From Streptomyces sp. rh34 (lineage in GTDB: Bacteria > Actinomycetota > Actinomycetes > Streptomycetales > Streptomycetaceae), in NCBI RefSeq assembly GCF_002551245.1, contig NZ_NTGZ01000014.1, forward strand, positions 1 to 56,867: DNA of 56,867 bases. Direction: 5' to 3'. Shown one piece after another: positions 9,002 to 18,159 of this stretch (its first letter is position 1; each line of letters begins with the position of its first letter). The notes under the pieces are model-generated. The model ran no database searches and was not told the origin of the DNA. It saw only the letters and a program-made list of their open reading frames with translations. The position numbers and the translations under genes were made by a program.

Positions 9002-9553
9002 TCACTTCCAGACGGCGAACGCCTCGTCGTCGCTGCTGCGCAGCAGGCCGCCCTTGACCCACTCGACCCTCTCGGGCTCCGCACTGGAGCCCGACTCGGA
9101 GAGGTAGACGGAGCATGCCTCATAGCTCTCACCCGCCGCGGCCTTCTCGAACTTGCTTGAGTCGTGCTCGTCGAGGCACTTGTCGAACTTCGGCGCCTCC
9201 TCGTAGTTGAGCTGCCCGTCCTCGCCCACGACCGGCTTCGGGAAAGCGCTCATGATGTTCAGCCGTGTCAGGCGGTCCCCGTCCGCCATGACGTCGAAGG
9301 AGGGCCCCTTCACGTCCCCGGCCTCGGTCTTGGTCACCCGGTAGTGGACGTAGTACGGCGTACGGCCCTGGTACTGGGCGGCGTCCTCGAGCATGGACAG
9401 GTCGCCGGAGGTCCCGGCGTCCACGCGCACCACGCTGACCTCCAGATTGTCCTTCTTCGCGTTGTCGCCGTAGGACAGCTCCTCGGTGTCGGCGGAGCAT
9501 CCGGTGAGCGCGAGCGCGGCGGCGAGGACGGCGAATGCGGTACGGGCGTTCAA
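9002..9553 (-). CDS. Secreted lipoprotein of unknown function
   Basis: 183 residues. A lipoprotein signal (AAALALTGC lipobox) places the mature protein on the outer face of the membrane. The mature part is acidic and contains a beta-rich segment (LEVSVVRVDAG, YYVHYRVTKTEAGD), the kind seen in DUF4352-like extracellular immunoglobulin-type proteins. Two further cysteines (DKCLDEHD, YEACSVYL) could form a disulfide. It starts 68 bp after the stop of the membrane protein upstream, both on the minus strand. No catalytic motif is visible. Confidence 0.75.
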   Translation of the reverse strand: MNARTAFAVLAAALALTGCSADTEELSYGDNAKKDNLEVSVVRVDAGTSGDLSMLEDAAQYQGRTPYYVHYRVTKTEAGDVKGPSFDVMADGDRLTRLNIMSAFPKPVVGEDGQLNYEEAPKFDKCLDEHDSSKFEKAAAGESYEACSVYLSESGSSAEPERVEWVKGGLLRSSDDEAFAVWK

Positions 9554-9581
9554 GGCTCCTCCTGGAGGCAGTGGTCGTCAG

Positions 9582-9620
9582 GATCGGTTGGTCGGTCGGT
9601 TGATCGGTTGATCGGTTGGT
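9582..9620. repeat. GATCGGTTG-type short tandem repeat
   Basis: Imperfect tandem copies of GGTTGATC / GGTTGGTC fill the gap between the membrane protein stop and the lipoprotein start. They may have arisen by slippage. Copy number could vary between isolates. Confidence 0.75.
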
Positions 9621-10849
9621 CAGTAGGGGCCGGTGTCGGGCTGGTGGGGGCCGGACTCCCCCGAGCTCCACTCGTCGCGCCCTGCCGCGGGGCCCCCGCT
9701 CCGGGCGAGCAGCCGGTCCATGGCGACGAACCCCGCCAGCCCCACGAACGCTCCGAAGTGCAGCAGCCACCAGCCGCTCTCGTAGCCGCTGAAGGGATGG
9801 CCTTTGAAGGCGTCGTGCGCGAGGAGTACCAGCGGAAAGGCCACGGCACACAGGAGGCCCACGATCCGGAACGCACGCGACGGCGCGTGCGGCCCGAGGG
9901 CGCGGTAGGCCAAGGTGAGTGCGGCCAGGAGGAAGAGCAGCGAAGGCCAGGTCACCAACCCGCCCGGGGGGCCGCCGGGCGGGACGTCGGACAACCCGAG
10001 GACGTCCTCCGTCAACACGGCGATGCCGCCCGTCGCACCCACACCCTCATACGGGAAGACCATGGCAATCCGGGTCAGTGCGGCAGCGAAAACCGCCGAG
10101 ACCGCGACACACGTCAGCACAGCGGCCAGGGCGAGGCCCCAGCGAGGCGCGTATCCATCCGGCAGCACGGTCCGCGACCGGCCGGACACCACCCCCGGTT
10201 GCCCGGCCGCCGCGTAGGGGTTGCCGGCGGCAGGATGGCCGGTCCCGTACGGATTGGCGGAGCCCGCGTACGGATCGCCGCCCGCGACCGGGCCGCCTCC
10301 GAACCGCCCGGAAGCGCCTGCTGTCGCGTCGACGATCTGCACATGCGGCGGCGCATACCGCCGCGCCTTCGCGGTCAGCTTCCCGAGATCGAACTTCCGC
10401 CGCTCGACCGCCACATGGAGCTGCGCGGGCATAGCCGGATCGGGCGGCAGCACGTCGGCCCCCGCGGGTATGAGCGTGCCGTCGCGCAGCCGCGTGCCGA
10501 GGAGCACCCGCGGCCCGAGCGCGGCGGAGTCGGCGACGACGAAAGCGACGACGTCGGCCCATGGCAGCTGAACGCTGCCGATACGCACGCCGGAGGGGCC
10601 GAATTCGAAGAGGACGCGCCGCGCGTCGAACCACAGGAAGACATACGGGGCGGCCACCACGATCACCGTGCCGCCCTTCACGTCCAGTACCCAGCCGCAG
10701 AGCAGCGCGACACCCACCAGAGCGCCCATCAGGCCCCAGAGCGCCGCGAGATCAGCGGGGGAGAACGGCCCCGTCAGCCGGTAGCGCTCCCAGCGCGTAC
10801 GGCGCCAGGCCGACGACCGCGGCACAGGAAGAGGCTGCGGATCGGGCAT
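9620..10849 (-). CDS. Multi-pass membrane protein with a PH-like cytoplasmic region
   Basis: 409 residues from ATG at 10849 (AGAGGAA upstream). Two hydrophobic segments near residues 30-75 are followed by a globular region (WFDARRVLFEFGPSGVRIG, VQLPWADVVAFVVAD) that resembles bacterial PH-like domains. A Gly/Pro/Tyr-rich linker comes next, then about five more membrane segments at the C-terminal end. This is a common Streptomyces arrangement with no assigned function. It is followed by the lipoprotein gene, perhaps co-transcribed. The longer open frame (start at 10912) was rejected because its added residues lack a ribosome site. Confidence 0.72.
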   Translation of the reverse strand: MPDPQPLPVPRSSAWRRTRWERYRLTGPFSPADLAALWGLMGALVGVALLCGWVLDVKGGTVIVVAAPYVFLWFDARRVLFEFGPSGVRIGSVQLPWADVVAFVVADSAALGPRVLLGTRLRDGTLIPAGADVLPPDPAMPAQLHVAVERRKFDLGKLTAKARRYAPPHVQIVDATAGASGRFGGGPVAGGDPYAGSANPYGTGHPAAGNPYAAAGQPGVVSGRSRTVLPDGYAPRWGLALAAVLTCVAVSAVFAAALTRIAMVFPYEGVGATGGIAVLTEDVLGLSDVPPGGPPGGLVTWPSLLFLLAALTLAYRALGPHAPSRAFRIVGLLCAVAFPLVLLAHDAFKGHPFSGYESGWWLLHFGAFVGLAGFVAMDRLLARSGGPAAGRDEWSSGESGPHQPDTGPY

Positions 10850-11806
10850 GTCGTGTTCCTCTGCTGAGCGTCGTAGACCAGCACGGCACGGCAACACCCT
10901 GTAGGTGCCCAACCGTTACGAGCCCCGGTCAGCCCGCGGAATGTTTGTACCGCACCCGAGTGACAGGTCGTCCACATCGTCCAGAACCGGAGACGAAGAT
11001 CACAGGGATGGAGAGCGCCTGGTTGAGCAGTGCGCATGCCGTGATCCCCGGCCGATGCCGGCCGCGACCCGGCCGCGCAGATCCACGACCTCGAAGGGCA
11101 CCGGCCGGCGCCCTGACCTGGCAGGATTCGGGTCTCCGGTCGGGGTGAGCAACGGTGTTCCATGATCGCCGACGGTCCGGCTCGCGTGCGGGGGTGCTCC
11201 GGCCAGTTCACGAGCCCGCCGTACAGGGCTGGCGCGGGATGCAGTTCGAGTTCGCCCGAGGCAAGGAGCGACGCCGGTCCGCCCACGATGACGGCTGAGA
11301 CGTGTAAAGCTTCTTGCACAGGTCTTCTGCGGCCTCCAGCCCTCGCACCTGCACAGGAACCGATCTGCCACCGCCGCCTTATAACGGCGGGCAGCAAGAC
11401 GTCCTGCTCGTTCCGGCCGGCTGGCATTCGACGTGCTCACCCGACGCACCTGCGCACCGGGCTCTTTGCCTGCCGACCTCGGTGGCACCCGCACTGCCTT
11501 CTTCGTCGCATCGGTCACGACGGACCGCGCCTCCCGGTTTACCGGGAGGCGCGGCGCAGGCTCAGGAACCTAAATCGTCGTGCCCCGGCCCGGCATGGCC
11601 GCCGGCGGGATGCGCTGGCTGGTGCCGCCCGACGGCGGCCGCACCCTCAACGACCCTGCCGAACTCGATGACGCCCTCCCCGAGGCAGCTGCCCGCATCG
11701 CGGCAGGTGATCCGCTACGGTCCTGATCACAATTCCGCGTGCTTCCACTTCACCGCCGCCGGACCATTCGCCGCAAGACACGTCCCGTGCCGCGCCTGTC
11801 TCGCGT
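10850..11806. other. Gene-poor stretch
   Basis: About 950 bp without a convincing gene. A short plus-strand frame around 11595-11725 (RWLVPPDGGRTLNDPAEL) could be a gene fragment, but I cannot assign it. A nearly perfect 14-bp inverted repeat with a 2-base loop sits at 11525-11554. Confidence 0.5.
11525..11554. terminator. 14-bp perfect inverted repeat with 2-base loop
   Basis: CCGCGCCTCCCGGT pairs with ACCGGGAGGCGCGG with only TT between. The tight loop makes it as much a cruciform or protein-binding palindrome as a terminator. No gene ends directly beside it, so its role is uncertain. Confidence 0.4.
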
Positions 11807-13012
11807 CTACGCGGCGTGGAGGGCGAGGGTGGGGGAGATCCGGGCGGCGCGGACGGCGGGGTAGAGGCCGGCGAGGGTGCCGATGGCGAGGGTGGCGGCG
11901 AAGCCGCCTCCGACGGCCCATAGGGGGACGACCCAGGGGATATTGCCGGCCAGGGCGTACAGGGCGGTGGCTGAGGAGCCGAGGATGATGCCGGCGGCGC
12001 CGCCGAGGGTGGACAGCAGGAGGGACTCGGTGACGAACTGGCCGCGGATCTGGCCGCGGGTGGCGCCGATGGAGCGGCGCAGGCCGATCTCGTGGCGGCG
12101 TTCGAGGACAGAGATGATCATGGTGTTGGCGACGCCGACGCCGCCGACGAGGAGGGCGACTCCGCCCAGGCCCAGCAGGAGGTTGCTGAAGGCTCCTTCG
12201 GTGGCGGCTTTGGCCTGCAGGGCAGCGGAGGGGTCGGAGACGCTGACGTTGCGCGGTGTCCGGGGATCGACGGCGCGTGGGATGAGCTGGTGGACTTGTC
12301 CGACCTTGTTGTCGGCGGAGCGTTCGTAGATGGTGGTGGGCCGGGCGTCGAAGCCGAGCTCACCGGCGGCGATGTCCCAGCCGACGAGGGCGGAGCGGGC
12401 GATCTCGGGGGCGAGCGGGAGCGGGTCGAGGATGCCGACCACGGTGAAGTACTGCTGGTTGATGTAGACCTGCTGGCCGGGTTCGGTGATGCCCAGGCGT
12501 TGGGCGGCCACGTCGCCGAGGACGACCGCCGGGTATGTGCCGGTGGCCTCGTTGAGCCAGGTCCCTGAGTGCATGGTGCCGCGCAGCGTGGCCAGCAGGT
12601 CGTCGGTGGCCGCCTGGACGGTGATGCCGCCGGTGATGGTGTCGGCGATCTTCTCCGAGCGGCGCACCGTGTGGGGCAGGAGTCCGGTGGCTCCGGTGTG
12701 TTCGACGCCCTCGATGCGGGCGACCCGGCCGGCGGCATCCTCGGCGAGAGGAACTTTCCTGCCGGTGAGCAGGTCGGTGCCGGGGGTGATGACGAGCATG
12801 TTGGTGCCCAGCTTGTCGAGTTCCTGGAGGAGTTGTTCCTTGCTGGAGGCGGAGATGCCGACCACGGAGATCATGGTGGCGATTCCGATGGCGATGCCCA
12901 GTGCGGACAGCACGATCCGCATCGGCCGGGCACGCATCCCGGCGGAGCCGGTGTGCAGGACGTCCCGCGGGGCCAGACGGGCCGGTTTGAGGGCCGGCCG
13001 ACGGCGGCTCAC
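11807..13012 (-). CDS. MacB/FtsX-type ABC transporter permease
   Basis: 401 residues from a GTG at 13012 that overlaps the ATPase stop (GTGA). One membrane segment near residues 35-55 (IVLSALGIAIGIATMISVVG) precedes a large extracellular domain, and three segments close the protein in the FtsX domain (LLLGLGGVALLVGGVGVANT, LLSTLGGAAGIILGSS and a last one before LYPAVRAARISPTLAL). This is the type VII (MacB/LolCDE-like) mechanotransmission fold, in which the ATPase drives extracytoplasmic conformational change. The substrate is unknown: antibiotic, peptide or lipoprotein extrusion are all family roles. It is the last gene of a four-gene coupled operon. Confidence 0.9.
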   Translation of the reverse strand: MSRRRPALKPARLAPRDVLHTGSAGMRARPMRIVLSALGIAIGIATMISVVGISASSKEQLLQELDKLGTNMLVITPGTDLLTGRKVPLAEDAAGRVARIEGVEHTGATGLLPHTVRRSEKIADTITGGITVQAATDDLLATLRGTMHSGTWLNEATGTYPAVVLGDVAAQRLGITEPGQQVYINQQYFTVVGILDPLPLAPEIARSALVGWDIAAGELGFDARPTTIYERSADNKVGQVHQLIPRAVDPRTPRNVSVSDPSAALQAKAATEGAFSNLLLGLGGVALLVGGVGVANTMIISVLERRHEIGLRRSIGATRGQIRGQFVTESLLLSTLGGAAGIILGSSATALYALAGNIPWVVPLWAVGGGFAATLAIGTLAGLYPAVRAARISPTLALHAA

Positions 13013-13761
13013 CACTCCCGCCCGGCTGCGTGCGTGCCGGCGGTCGTGTCCTGGGCGATACGGCCGTCGCGGATGCGGACCTGGCGGGGCAGGCGGTCGG
13101 CGATGTCGGTGTCGTGGGTGATGACGGCGATGGTGGCGCCCTCCTGGTTGAGTTGGTGCATGAGTTCCATGACGGCCTGGCCGGAGGCGGTGTCCAGGGC
13201 ACCGGTCGGCTCGTCGGCGAGCAGTAGATCGGGCTCGCCGACGACGGCGCGGGCGATGGCGACCCGCTGCTTCTGTCCGCCGGACAGTTCGTGCGGCCGG
13301 TGGCTCGCGCGGTCTGCGAGGCCGACGCGTTCCAGAGCCTGGGCGGCGCGGCTGCGGCGCTGGGCGCGGGGAAGGCCGGAGTAGAGCAGGCCCTCGGCGA
13401 CGTTGTCCTGGGCGCTCATGCCGGGCACCAGGTGGAATGCCTGGAAGACGAAGCCGATGTGCTGGGCCCGCAGCGCGGAGAGCTGCCGGTCGGTGAGGGT
13501 GGCGGTGTCGTGCCCGGCTATGTGCACCGAGCCGGTGGTGGCGGGGTCGAGGGTGCCGATGATGTGCAGCAGGGTGGACTTGCCCGACCCGGACGGGCCG
13601 GCGATCGCGAGGAGCTCCCCGCGACCGATGGCCAGGTCCACGCCCTGCAGGGCGTGGACACCGCCCGGATAGGTCTTGGTCACCCCTGCCAGCTCGACCA
13701 CCGGACCGTGCGCGGCGGTGGGCCCGCCGGCAGTCGTGGGAATCTGGGCGGTGTCGTTCAT
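13009..13761 (-). CDS. MacB-type ABC transporter ATP-binding protein
   Basis: 250 residues with all ABC motifs: Walker A GPSGSGKST, Q-loop FVFQAFHL, signature LSGGQKQR, Walker B LLLADEPTGALD and the H-loop in VITHDTD. The LolD/MacB-like spacing and the partner FtsX permease identify the subclass. Its ATG overlaps the adaptor gene stop (ATGA), and its stop overlaps the permease start, so translation of all three is coupled. A dimer should pair with two permease subunits on the cytoplasmic face. Confidence 0.93.
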   Translation of the reverse strand: MNDTAQIPTTAGGPTAAHGPVVELAGVTKTYPGGVHALQGVDLAIGRGELLAIAGPSGSGKSTLLHIIGTLDPATTGSVHIAGHDTATLTDRQLSALRAQHIGFVFQAFHLVPGMSAQDNVAEGLLYSGLPRAQRRSRAAQALERVGLADRASHRPHELSGGQKQRVAIARAVVGEPDLLLADEPTGALDTASGQAVMELMHQLNQEGATIAVITHDTDIADRLPRQVRIRDGRIAQDTTAGTHAAGREW

Positions 13762-14822
13762 ATCGACGGCACTCCGACGCGCATGCCGGCTTTGAGGCCG
13801 TCGCCGGTGACCTCGACGCGGCCCTGGGCGAACATCCCGAGCTTGACCTCGACCTCGCGTACCTGGTCGCCGTCGACGACCTGGACGCCGAAGGAGCCGC
13901 CCTTGAGCGCGAGCAGGGCTCCGACGGGCACGCTGAGCACATCTTTGCGGGTCTGTCCGGTCAGCTTCACCGTCGCGGGGGCCTTGTCGATGCCGGAGAC
14001 CTTCTCCGGGTCGTCGAAAGTGACCGTTACGTCGATCCGGGGCGTCCTGTCGTCCGGGCTGTCTCCGCTCCTGGCGACGGTGCCGACGGAGGCGACGGTG
14101 CCGCTGGTGGTGGTGCCCTCCGGCAACTGGATCTCCACCTTGCTGTCCGGCTTGGCCAGCGACGCCTGGGACACCTTGACCTTGAGCTGCACGACCCGGT
14201 CGGAACTGGTGGTCGTCAGCACCTGCTGCCCGGGGTCGGTGCGGTCACCGACCGCCGCCTCCGCGCCGGCCACCCGCACCGGGCCCGGAGCGAAGGCGAC
14301 CAGATTCGGGCCGATCTCGCCGGTCTGCTTCAGCCCGTGGTCCTTCTGCCAGCGCTTGACGCCCTTGGTGGTGCCGTCGGTGAACTCGTCGTCCGCGGCC
14401 AGACCGGTGCCGTAGCCCAGTGCGATCAGGTTCTGCTTCAGCTGCTTGACGTCCGTACCGGTGTCGCCGTTCTTCAGCTTCCGGTACATCGGCTCCGTGC
14501 CGTACATGAGACGGACCGGCGTGCCGTCGACCGCATACAGCTTTCCGTCCCGCTCAACCTTCGCGCCGCCCGAGGCCACCCAGGTCAGGGTGCCGGTCGC
14601 ACCAGAGTTGATCTTGCGTTTCCTCGAATAGCCGAGGGTGCCGTCCACACTGGTGGTACTCACCAGATCGCCCTGTACAACCGGCTCGGTGGCGGCGGGC
14701 AGGTTCGCCTGGTCCTGTCCGGCGTCGGCTGCGTCGCCTTCGGTCAGAGTGGTGGCGGCGAAGCCGCCGCCGACCAGGACGGCCGCGACGGTGACCGAGA
14801 CGATCAAGGTCGTGCGCTTCAT
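13758..14822 (-). CDS. Membrane-fusion/adaptor protein with peptidoglycan-binding insert
   Basis: 354 residues. A single N-terminal membrane anchor (LIVSVTVAAVLVGGGFAATT) is followed by an HlyD/MacA-like beta-barrel region. A PG_binding_1 domain is inserted around residues 120-180 (GDTGTDVKQLKQNLIALGYG). Gram-positive MacA-like adaptors of this type are thought to span cell-wall space and connect to the permease. The ATG at 14822 overlaps the lipoprotein stop (ATGA), which fixes the start against the longer open frame. It is the second gene of the efflux operon. Confidence 0.88.
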   Translation of the reverse strand: MKRTTLIVSVTVAAVLVGGGFAATTLTEGDAADAGQDQANLPAATEPVVQGDLVSTTSVDGTLGYSRKRKINSGATGTLTWVASGGAKVERDGKLYAVDGTPVRLMYGTEPMYRKLKNGDTGTDVKQLKQNLIALGYGTGLAADDEFTDGTTKGVKRWQKDHGLKQTGEIGPNLVAFAPGPVRVAGAEAAVGDRTDPGQQVLTTTSSDRVVQLKVKVSQASLAKPDSKVEIQLPEGTTTSGTVASVGTVARSGDSPDDRTPRIDVTVTFDDPEKVSGIDKAPATVKLTGQTRKDVLSVPVGALLALKGGSFGVQVVDGDQVREVEVKLGMFAQGRVEVTGDGLKAGMRVGVPSI

Positions 14823-15343
14823 GCCACACACTCGTTCAGCGCCGTCATGAACGTGTCCTGGTCCGCGCCCTCGGGGATCGTCCAGGCGTTGCGAGAACCG
14901 TCCGGGCCGGCCTTCGGGTCGGGCATGTCGAAGCCCTTGCCGCGCAGGCACTCAGCGATCTTGACCTGCTGGTCCAGCGACTGCTGTTCCCCGGTATCCC
15001 CGCCACCGCCGGAGCCGCCTGGGCCCGAACCGCAGTCCTCCAGGGCCTTGGACCACTTCGCCGGGTCCGAGCCTAGCGGCGGCTGAAGCATCGTGGAGTA
15101 GGGGTTCTCGCCGGGCTGAAGGTCGGGCACATCCATGCCCTTGTCCCGCAGGCACTTGCGCGTAGCCTGCGCCTTGTCGAACGCGGCCGTGTCCGGCCCC
15201 GCTCCGTCCGACCCGCCCGAGCCGGAAGTCGACTCGCTCGGTCCCGGACTGTCGGAGGACTGGGAGCAGCCGGTGGCGAACAGCGCTACCCCCGTCAGCG
15301 CCGACATCAAGGCCAGGGCGATCTTGTGGCTTCTCAAGGTCAT
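14819..15343 (-). CDS. Small lipoprotein, first gene of the efflux operon
   Basis: 174 residues from ATG at 15343 with GAGGAG upstream. The signal peptide ends in a lipobox (LFATGC). The mature part begins with a Ser/Gly-rich linker and has two similar halves, each with a K/RCLRDKGMDVPD- or ECLRGKGFDMPD-type motif and a further Cys, suggesting an internal duplication with two disulfides. Linkage to the adaptor, ATPase and permease genes suggests an extracytoplasmic accessory of the pump, possibly a ligand sensor. I do not know a named family. Confidence 0.8.
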   Translation of the reverse strand: MTLRSHKIALALMSALTGVALFATGCSQSSDSPGPSESTSGSGGSDGAGPDTAAFDKAQATRKCLRDKGMDVPDLQPGENPYSTMLQPPLGSDPAKWSKALEDCGSGPGGSGGGGDTGEQQSLDQQVKIAECLRGKGFDMPDPKAGPDGSRNAWTIPEGADQDTFMTALNECVA

Positions 15344-15414
15344 GTCTCCTCGCGCAGGGGCCACCGGCACGGCGGCGGCCCGCCTGATTGCGGACGAGGG
15401 CATCGTGGCCAAGA

Positions 15415-15483
15415 GCGCTGTTTCATTTCTCTTACAGCGCCCGCCTCCCCCGCTGACGGTGGCCGCCCCGGTGCTGTAACAGC
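15415..15483. promoter_or_regulatory. Inverted repeats between the efflux operon and its two-component system
   Basis: In the 172-bp divergent gap, GCGCTGT (15415-15421) pairs with ACAGCGC (15434-15440), and a second palindrome GCTGT-A-ACAGC lies at 15473-15483. Both share the CTGT/ACAG half-site. They lie between divergent start codons, so they are good candidates for binding of the adjacent OmpR-type regulator. Confidence 0.5.
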
Positions 15484-15515
15484 GATGAAAGCCACAGGTC
15501 AGGTACACAGGACAC

Positions 15516-16220
15516 ATGCGTGTTCTGGTGGTGGAAGACAAGGCGTTCCTGGCCGCAATGATCGCCGACGGGCTACGCCGTGACGCGATCACGGTCGATG
15601 TAGCTCTCGACGGTCTGACCGCCCTTCGCAAGCTGCAGTTCGGCGACTACGACGTGGTCGTCCTCGACCGGGACCTGCCCGGCCTGCACGGGGACGAGAT
15701 CTGCCGCCGGGTCGTGGCCAAGCAGCTGCTCACGCGGGTGCTGATGCTCACCGCCTCCGCCACCGTCCCCGACCGCGTCGAGGGCCTCAACCTCGGGGCG
15801 GACGACTACCTGACCAAACCGTTCGCCTACGACGAACTCCTCGCCCGCGTCCTTGCTCTCGGACGGCGGGCCCAGCCCGCGCTGCCGCCCGTGATCGAAC
15901 GCGCCGGCATCACCTTGGACACCGCGCGCCGCCAGGCATACCGGGACGGCACACCGCTTCCCTTGTCACGTAAGGAGTTCGCCGTGCTGGAGACGCTGAT
16001 GCGCGCCAGCGGTGCGGTCGTCAGCGGTGAGGACCTCATCGAGAAGGTCTGGGACGAAGGCGCCGGGTACGACACCAACCCGGTGCGCGTCACCCTCAGC
16101 CGCCTGCGCGCCAAGCTCGGCGACCCGCCCGTGATCGAAACCGTACCCGGCGCCGGGTACCGCGTCCCCGCTGGTCCGGACGGCGAGCGACCTACCGCGC
16201 CCGGGGAGGCGGGGACATGA
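15516..16220 (+). CDS. OmpR/PhoB-family response regulator
   Basis: 234 residues. The receiver domain (residues 1-115) has VVEDKAF with its acidic pair, the phosphoacceptor D51 in VVVLDRDLPG, and K in LTKPFAYDEL. The winged-helix domain (about residues 125-220) ends in TVPGAGYRV. The stop overlaps the sensor kinase ATG (ATGA), so the pair is translationally coupled. It is divergent from the lipoprotein-adaptor-ABC operon, which it most likely controls, a common layout for stress-sensing pumps in actinobacteria. The ribosome site (ACAGGACAC) is weak. Confidence 0.93.
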   Translation: MRVLVVEDKAFLAAMIADGLRRDAITVDVALDGLTALRKLQFGDYDVVVLDRDLPGLHGDEICRRVVAKQLLTRVLMLTASATVPDRVEGLNLGADDYLTKPFAYDELLARVLALGRRAQPALPPVIERAGITLDTARRQAYRDGTPLPLSRKEFAVLETLMRASGAVVSGEDLIEKVWDEGAGYDTNPVRVTLSRLRAKLGDPPVIETVPGAGYRVPAGPDGERPTAPGEAGT

Positions 16221-17377
16221 TCCGCCGCCTTCTGCCGACCACCGAGCGGGCCCGTCTGACCGCCCTGTACGGGGGCCTGCTGCTGCTCGCCGGATGCCTC
16301 CTGATCACCGTCATCTACCTGCTGGTCCAAGACGGCCTCGACAGCCGCATCCAGGACGCGGTCTCCCACGCCACCCTCGACCGGCCCGTTTCCACGCCCG
16401 ACGACTCGCCCGATGACATCGTCCCGCCCGAGCGGGCCGGCCGGTACGCCCAGACAGTCACGGTCGAGGCAGTCACCGCCACCACACTGAGCCGTCTGCT
16501 GACCGTCTGCGCGCTCGCCTTCGCCCTCTACACGCTCCTCTCCCTCTTTCTCGCCTGGTGGATGGCCGGCCGCGTCCTGCGCCCAGTCGGCGTCATCGCC
16601 ACCACGGCCCGGAAACTCTCCGGCCAGAACCTTCACCAGCGCATCGACCTCAAAGCCCCGCCCGGCGAACTCAAAGACCTCGCCGACACCTTCGATGCGA
16701 TGCTCGAGCGCCTCGAGCGGCTCGTCACCGCCCAACAGCGATTCGCCGCCAACGCCGCCCACGAACTGCGCACCCCGCTCGCCATCCAGCGCGCAGCCGC
16801 CGAAATCGGCCTCGCCGACCCCGGCCCCGACCTCGAACGCGTCCGCTGGATCCGCCGCGAACTCCTGGAAGCCGCCGACAGCAGCGAGAAACTCATCGAC
16901 TCCCTGCTCCTGCTCGCCGCCACCGACCAGGGCCTCCAGCGACCGGAACCAGTCGCACTCGACGAGATCACAGCCAGCGTCACCACCGGCTTCTCGGACC
17001 AGGCCCTTGAGCAGGACATCAGCCTGCACCTCGCCCTGGAACCGGCCACCATCACCGGTGACCCCGTTCTACTGCGCCACCTGGTCCGCAACCTCCTCGC
17101 CAACGCCCTCACCTACAACCGCCCCGGCGGCCACGTCCATATTTCCCTCGCCGACAGGGCGCTCCGCATCACCAACACCGGCCCGGTGATCCCCTCCCAT
17201 ATCGCCCCCCAGCTCTTCGAACCCTTCCGCCGCCTCACCGAACGCACCCACACCCCCGGCGAAGGAACCGGCCTCGGCCTGGCCATCGTCGCCTCCATCG
17301 CCCACGCACACCACGCCCACGCCACAGCACACGCCAACGAAGACGGCGGACTGACCGTCACCATCACCTTCCTGTGA
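16217..17377 (+). CDS. HAMP-containing sensor histidine kinase
   Basis: 386 residues. The first membrane segment is at about residues 16-37 and the second at about 95-116, leaving a short extracytoplasmic loop of about 55 residues as the sensor. HAMP follows, with a conserved proline after the second segment. HisKA carries H182 in ANAAHELRTPLA, and HATPase_c has the N-box (VRNLLANALTYN) and GEGTGLGLAIV. The short loop resembles envelope-stress kinases that sense membrane-active compounds directly. It should phosphorylate the upstream OmpR-type regulator. Confidence 0.92.
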   Translation: MIRRLLPTTERARLTALYGGLLLLAGCLLITVIYLLVQDGLDSRIQDAVSHATLDRPVSTPDDSPDDIVPPERAGRYAQTVTVEAVTATTLSRLLTVCALAFALYTLLSLFLAWWMAGRVLRPVGVIATTARKLSGQNLHQRIDLKAPPGELKDLADTFDAMLERLERLVTAQQRFAANAAHELRTPLAIQRAAAEIGLADPGPDLERVRWIRRELLEAADSSEKLIDSLLLLAATDQGLQRPEPVALDEITASVTTGFSDQALEQDISLHLALEPATITGDPVLLRHLVRNLLANALTYNRPGGHVHISLADRALRITNTGPVIPSHIAPQLFEPFRRLTERTHTPGEGTGLGLAIVASIAHAHHAHATAHANEDGGLTVTITFL

Positions 17378-17779
17378 CACGCCCGGCCCCGCCTACCACT
17401 CCGGTCTTCGGCGCACAGCGCAGCGAAGGCGAAACGATTCCTCGCCGGCCCTGGCCCACCACTCCCCTTGGCCCAGTCACTGACCGCGCGGTGCGGGCGA
17501 GCAGCCCCACCACACACGCCCAAGGAGCCCGCAGGCGCCCGAGGCTCTTACCGGACAGACCGGGCGAACGTGACACGTTCTCGAAAGGTCACCCGTATGC
17601 CGCGCTTCCTCCGGCGAAAGAGATCGTTGTGCGGAGTACAGGAGCGGAAAGCATATTTCGTTTCAATTTTGAAGATTTCCGAGGTCGCGTCCCCGATGGC
17701 GTGCGCGCCTCCTACGAACACCCGAACGTTCCGGCTCCGCGGCGCAGGGCAAGGGAACGATGCAGGAAACGAGGAGCAG
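17378..17779. other. Intergenic stretch without a recognisable gene
   Basis: About 400 bp between the sensor kinase stop and the small ORF at 17780. Open frames here have no ribosome site and no recognisable content. Confidence 0.5.
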
Positions 17780-18067
17780 ATGAACGAAGAAAGTATTCCG
17801 CTCGAGGACTTTCTCGACACCTTGAACCGGCTGCAGGCCGACTTCGAGCAACGCCTCGGAGGCATCGAACGCAAGGCACTGCCGACATCCCTGGCCGACG
17901 CTCACGTGCAGGAACATCCCAGCCGTTCAGCATGGACACAGGGTCACGGCTACCGTTCACTTGGACTGGAGGCCATCTGGACCTCACCCCGAACTTCTTC
18001 GGATGAACGTTCAATTGGCCAGCGGGATCCCATCTCCTCGCGACACTTGGAGACCCTCTGCGACTAG
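17780..18067 (+). CDS. Small hypothetical protein
   Basis: 95 residues from ATG at 17780 with a strong GAGGAG six bases upstream. The first 40 residues (EESIPLEDFLDTLNRLQADF, EQRLGGIERK) form an amphipathic helix, possibly a coiled coil. The rest is polar and of low predicted order, so a frameshift near residue 45 cannot be excluded. I do not recognise the family. The real-looking part is distinguished from its surroundings by the ribosome site and the acidic helix. Confidence 0.45.
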   Translation: MNEESIPLEDFLDTLNRLQADFEQRLGGIERKALPTSLADAHVQEHPSRSAWTQGHGYRSLGLEAIWTSPRTSSDERSIGQRDPISSRHLETLCD

Positions 18068-18159
18068 CCCTCCAGAAGAAACGTTCCACTCGCCTCGCAG
18101 CAGCGGTAGTTGGCGTCGTACCAGCCTGACATCGGGGCGGCTTCGACGGGCACCGCCCG

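Noticed and set aside
13013..13942. A fusion of the ABC ATPase region and permease into one 711-residue protein
   Set aside because: The frame before 13012 is out of register with the ATPase. The real genes overlap by stop/start (GTGA) at 13009-13012.
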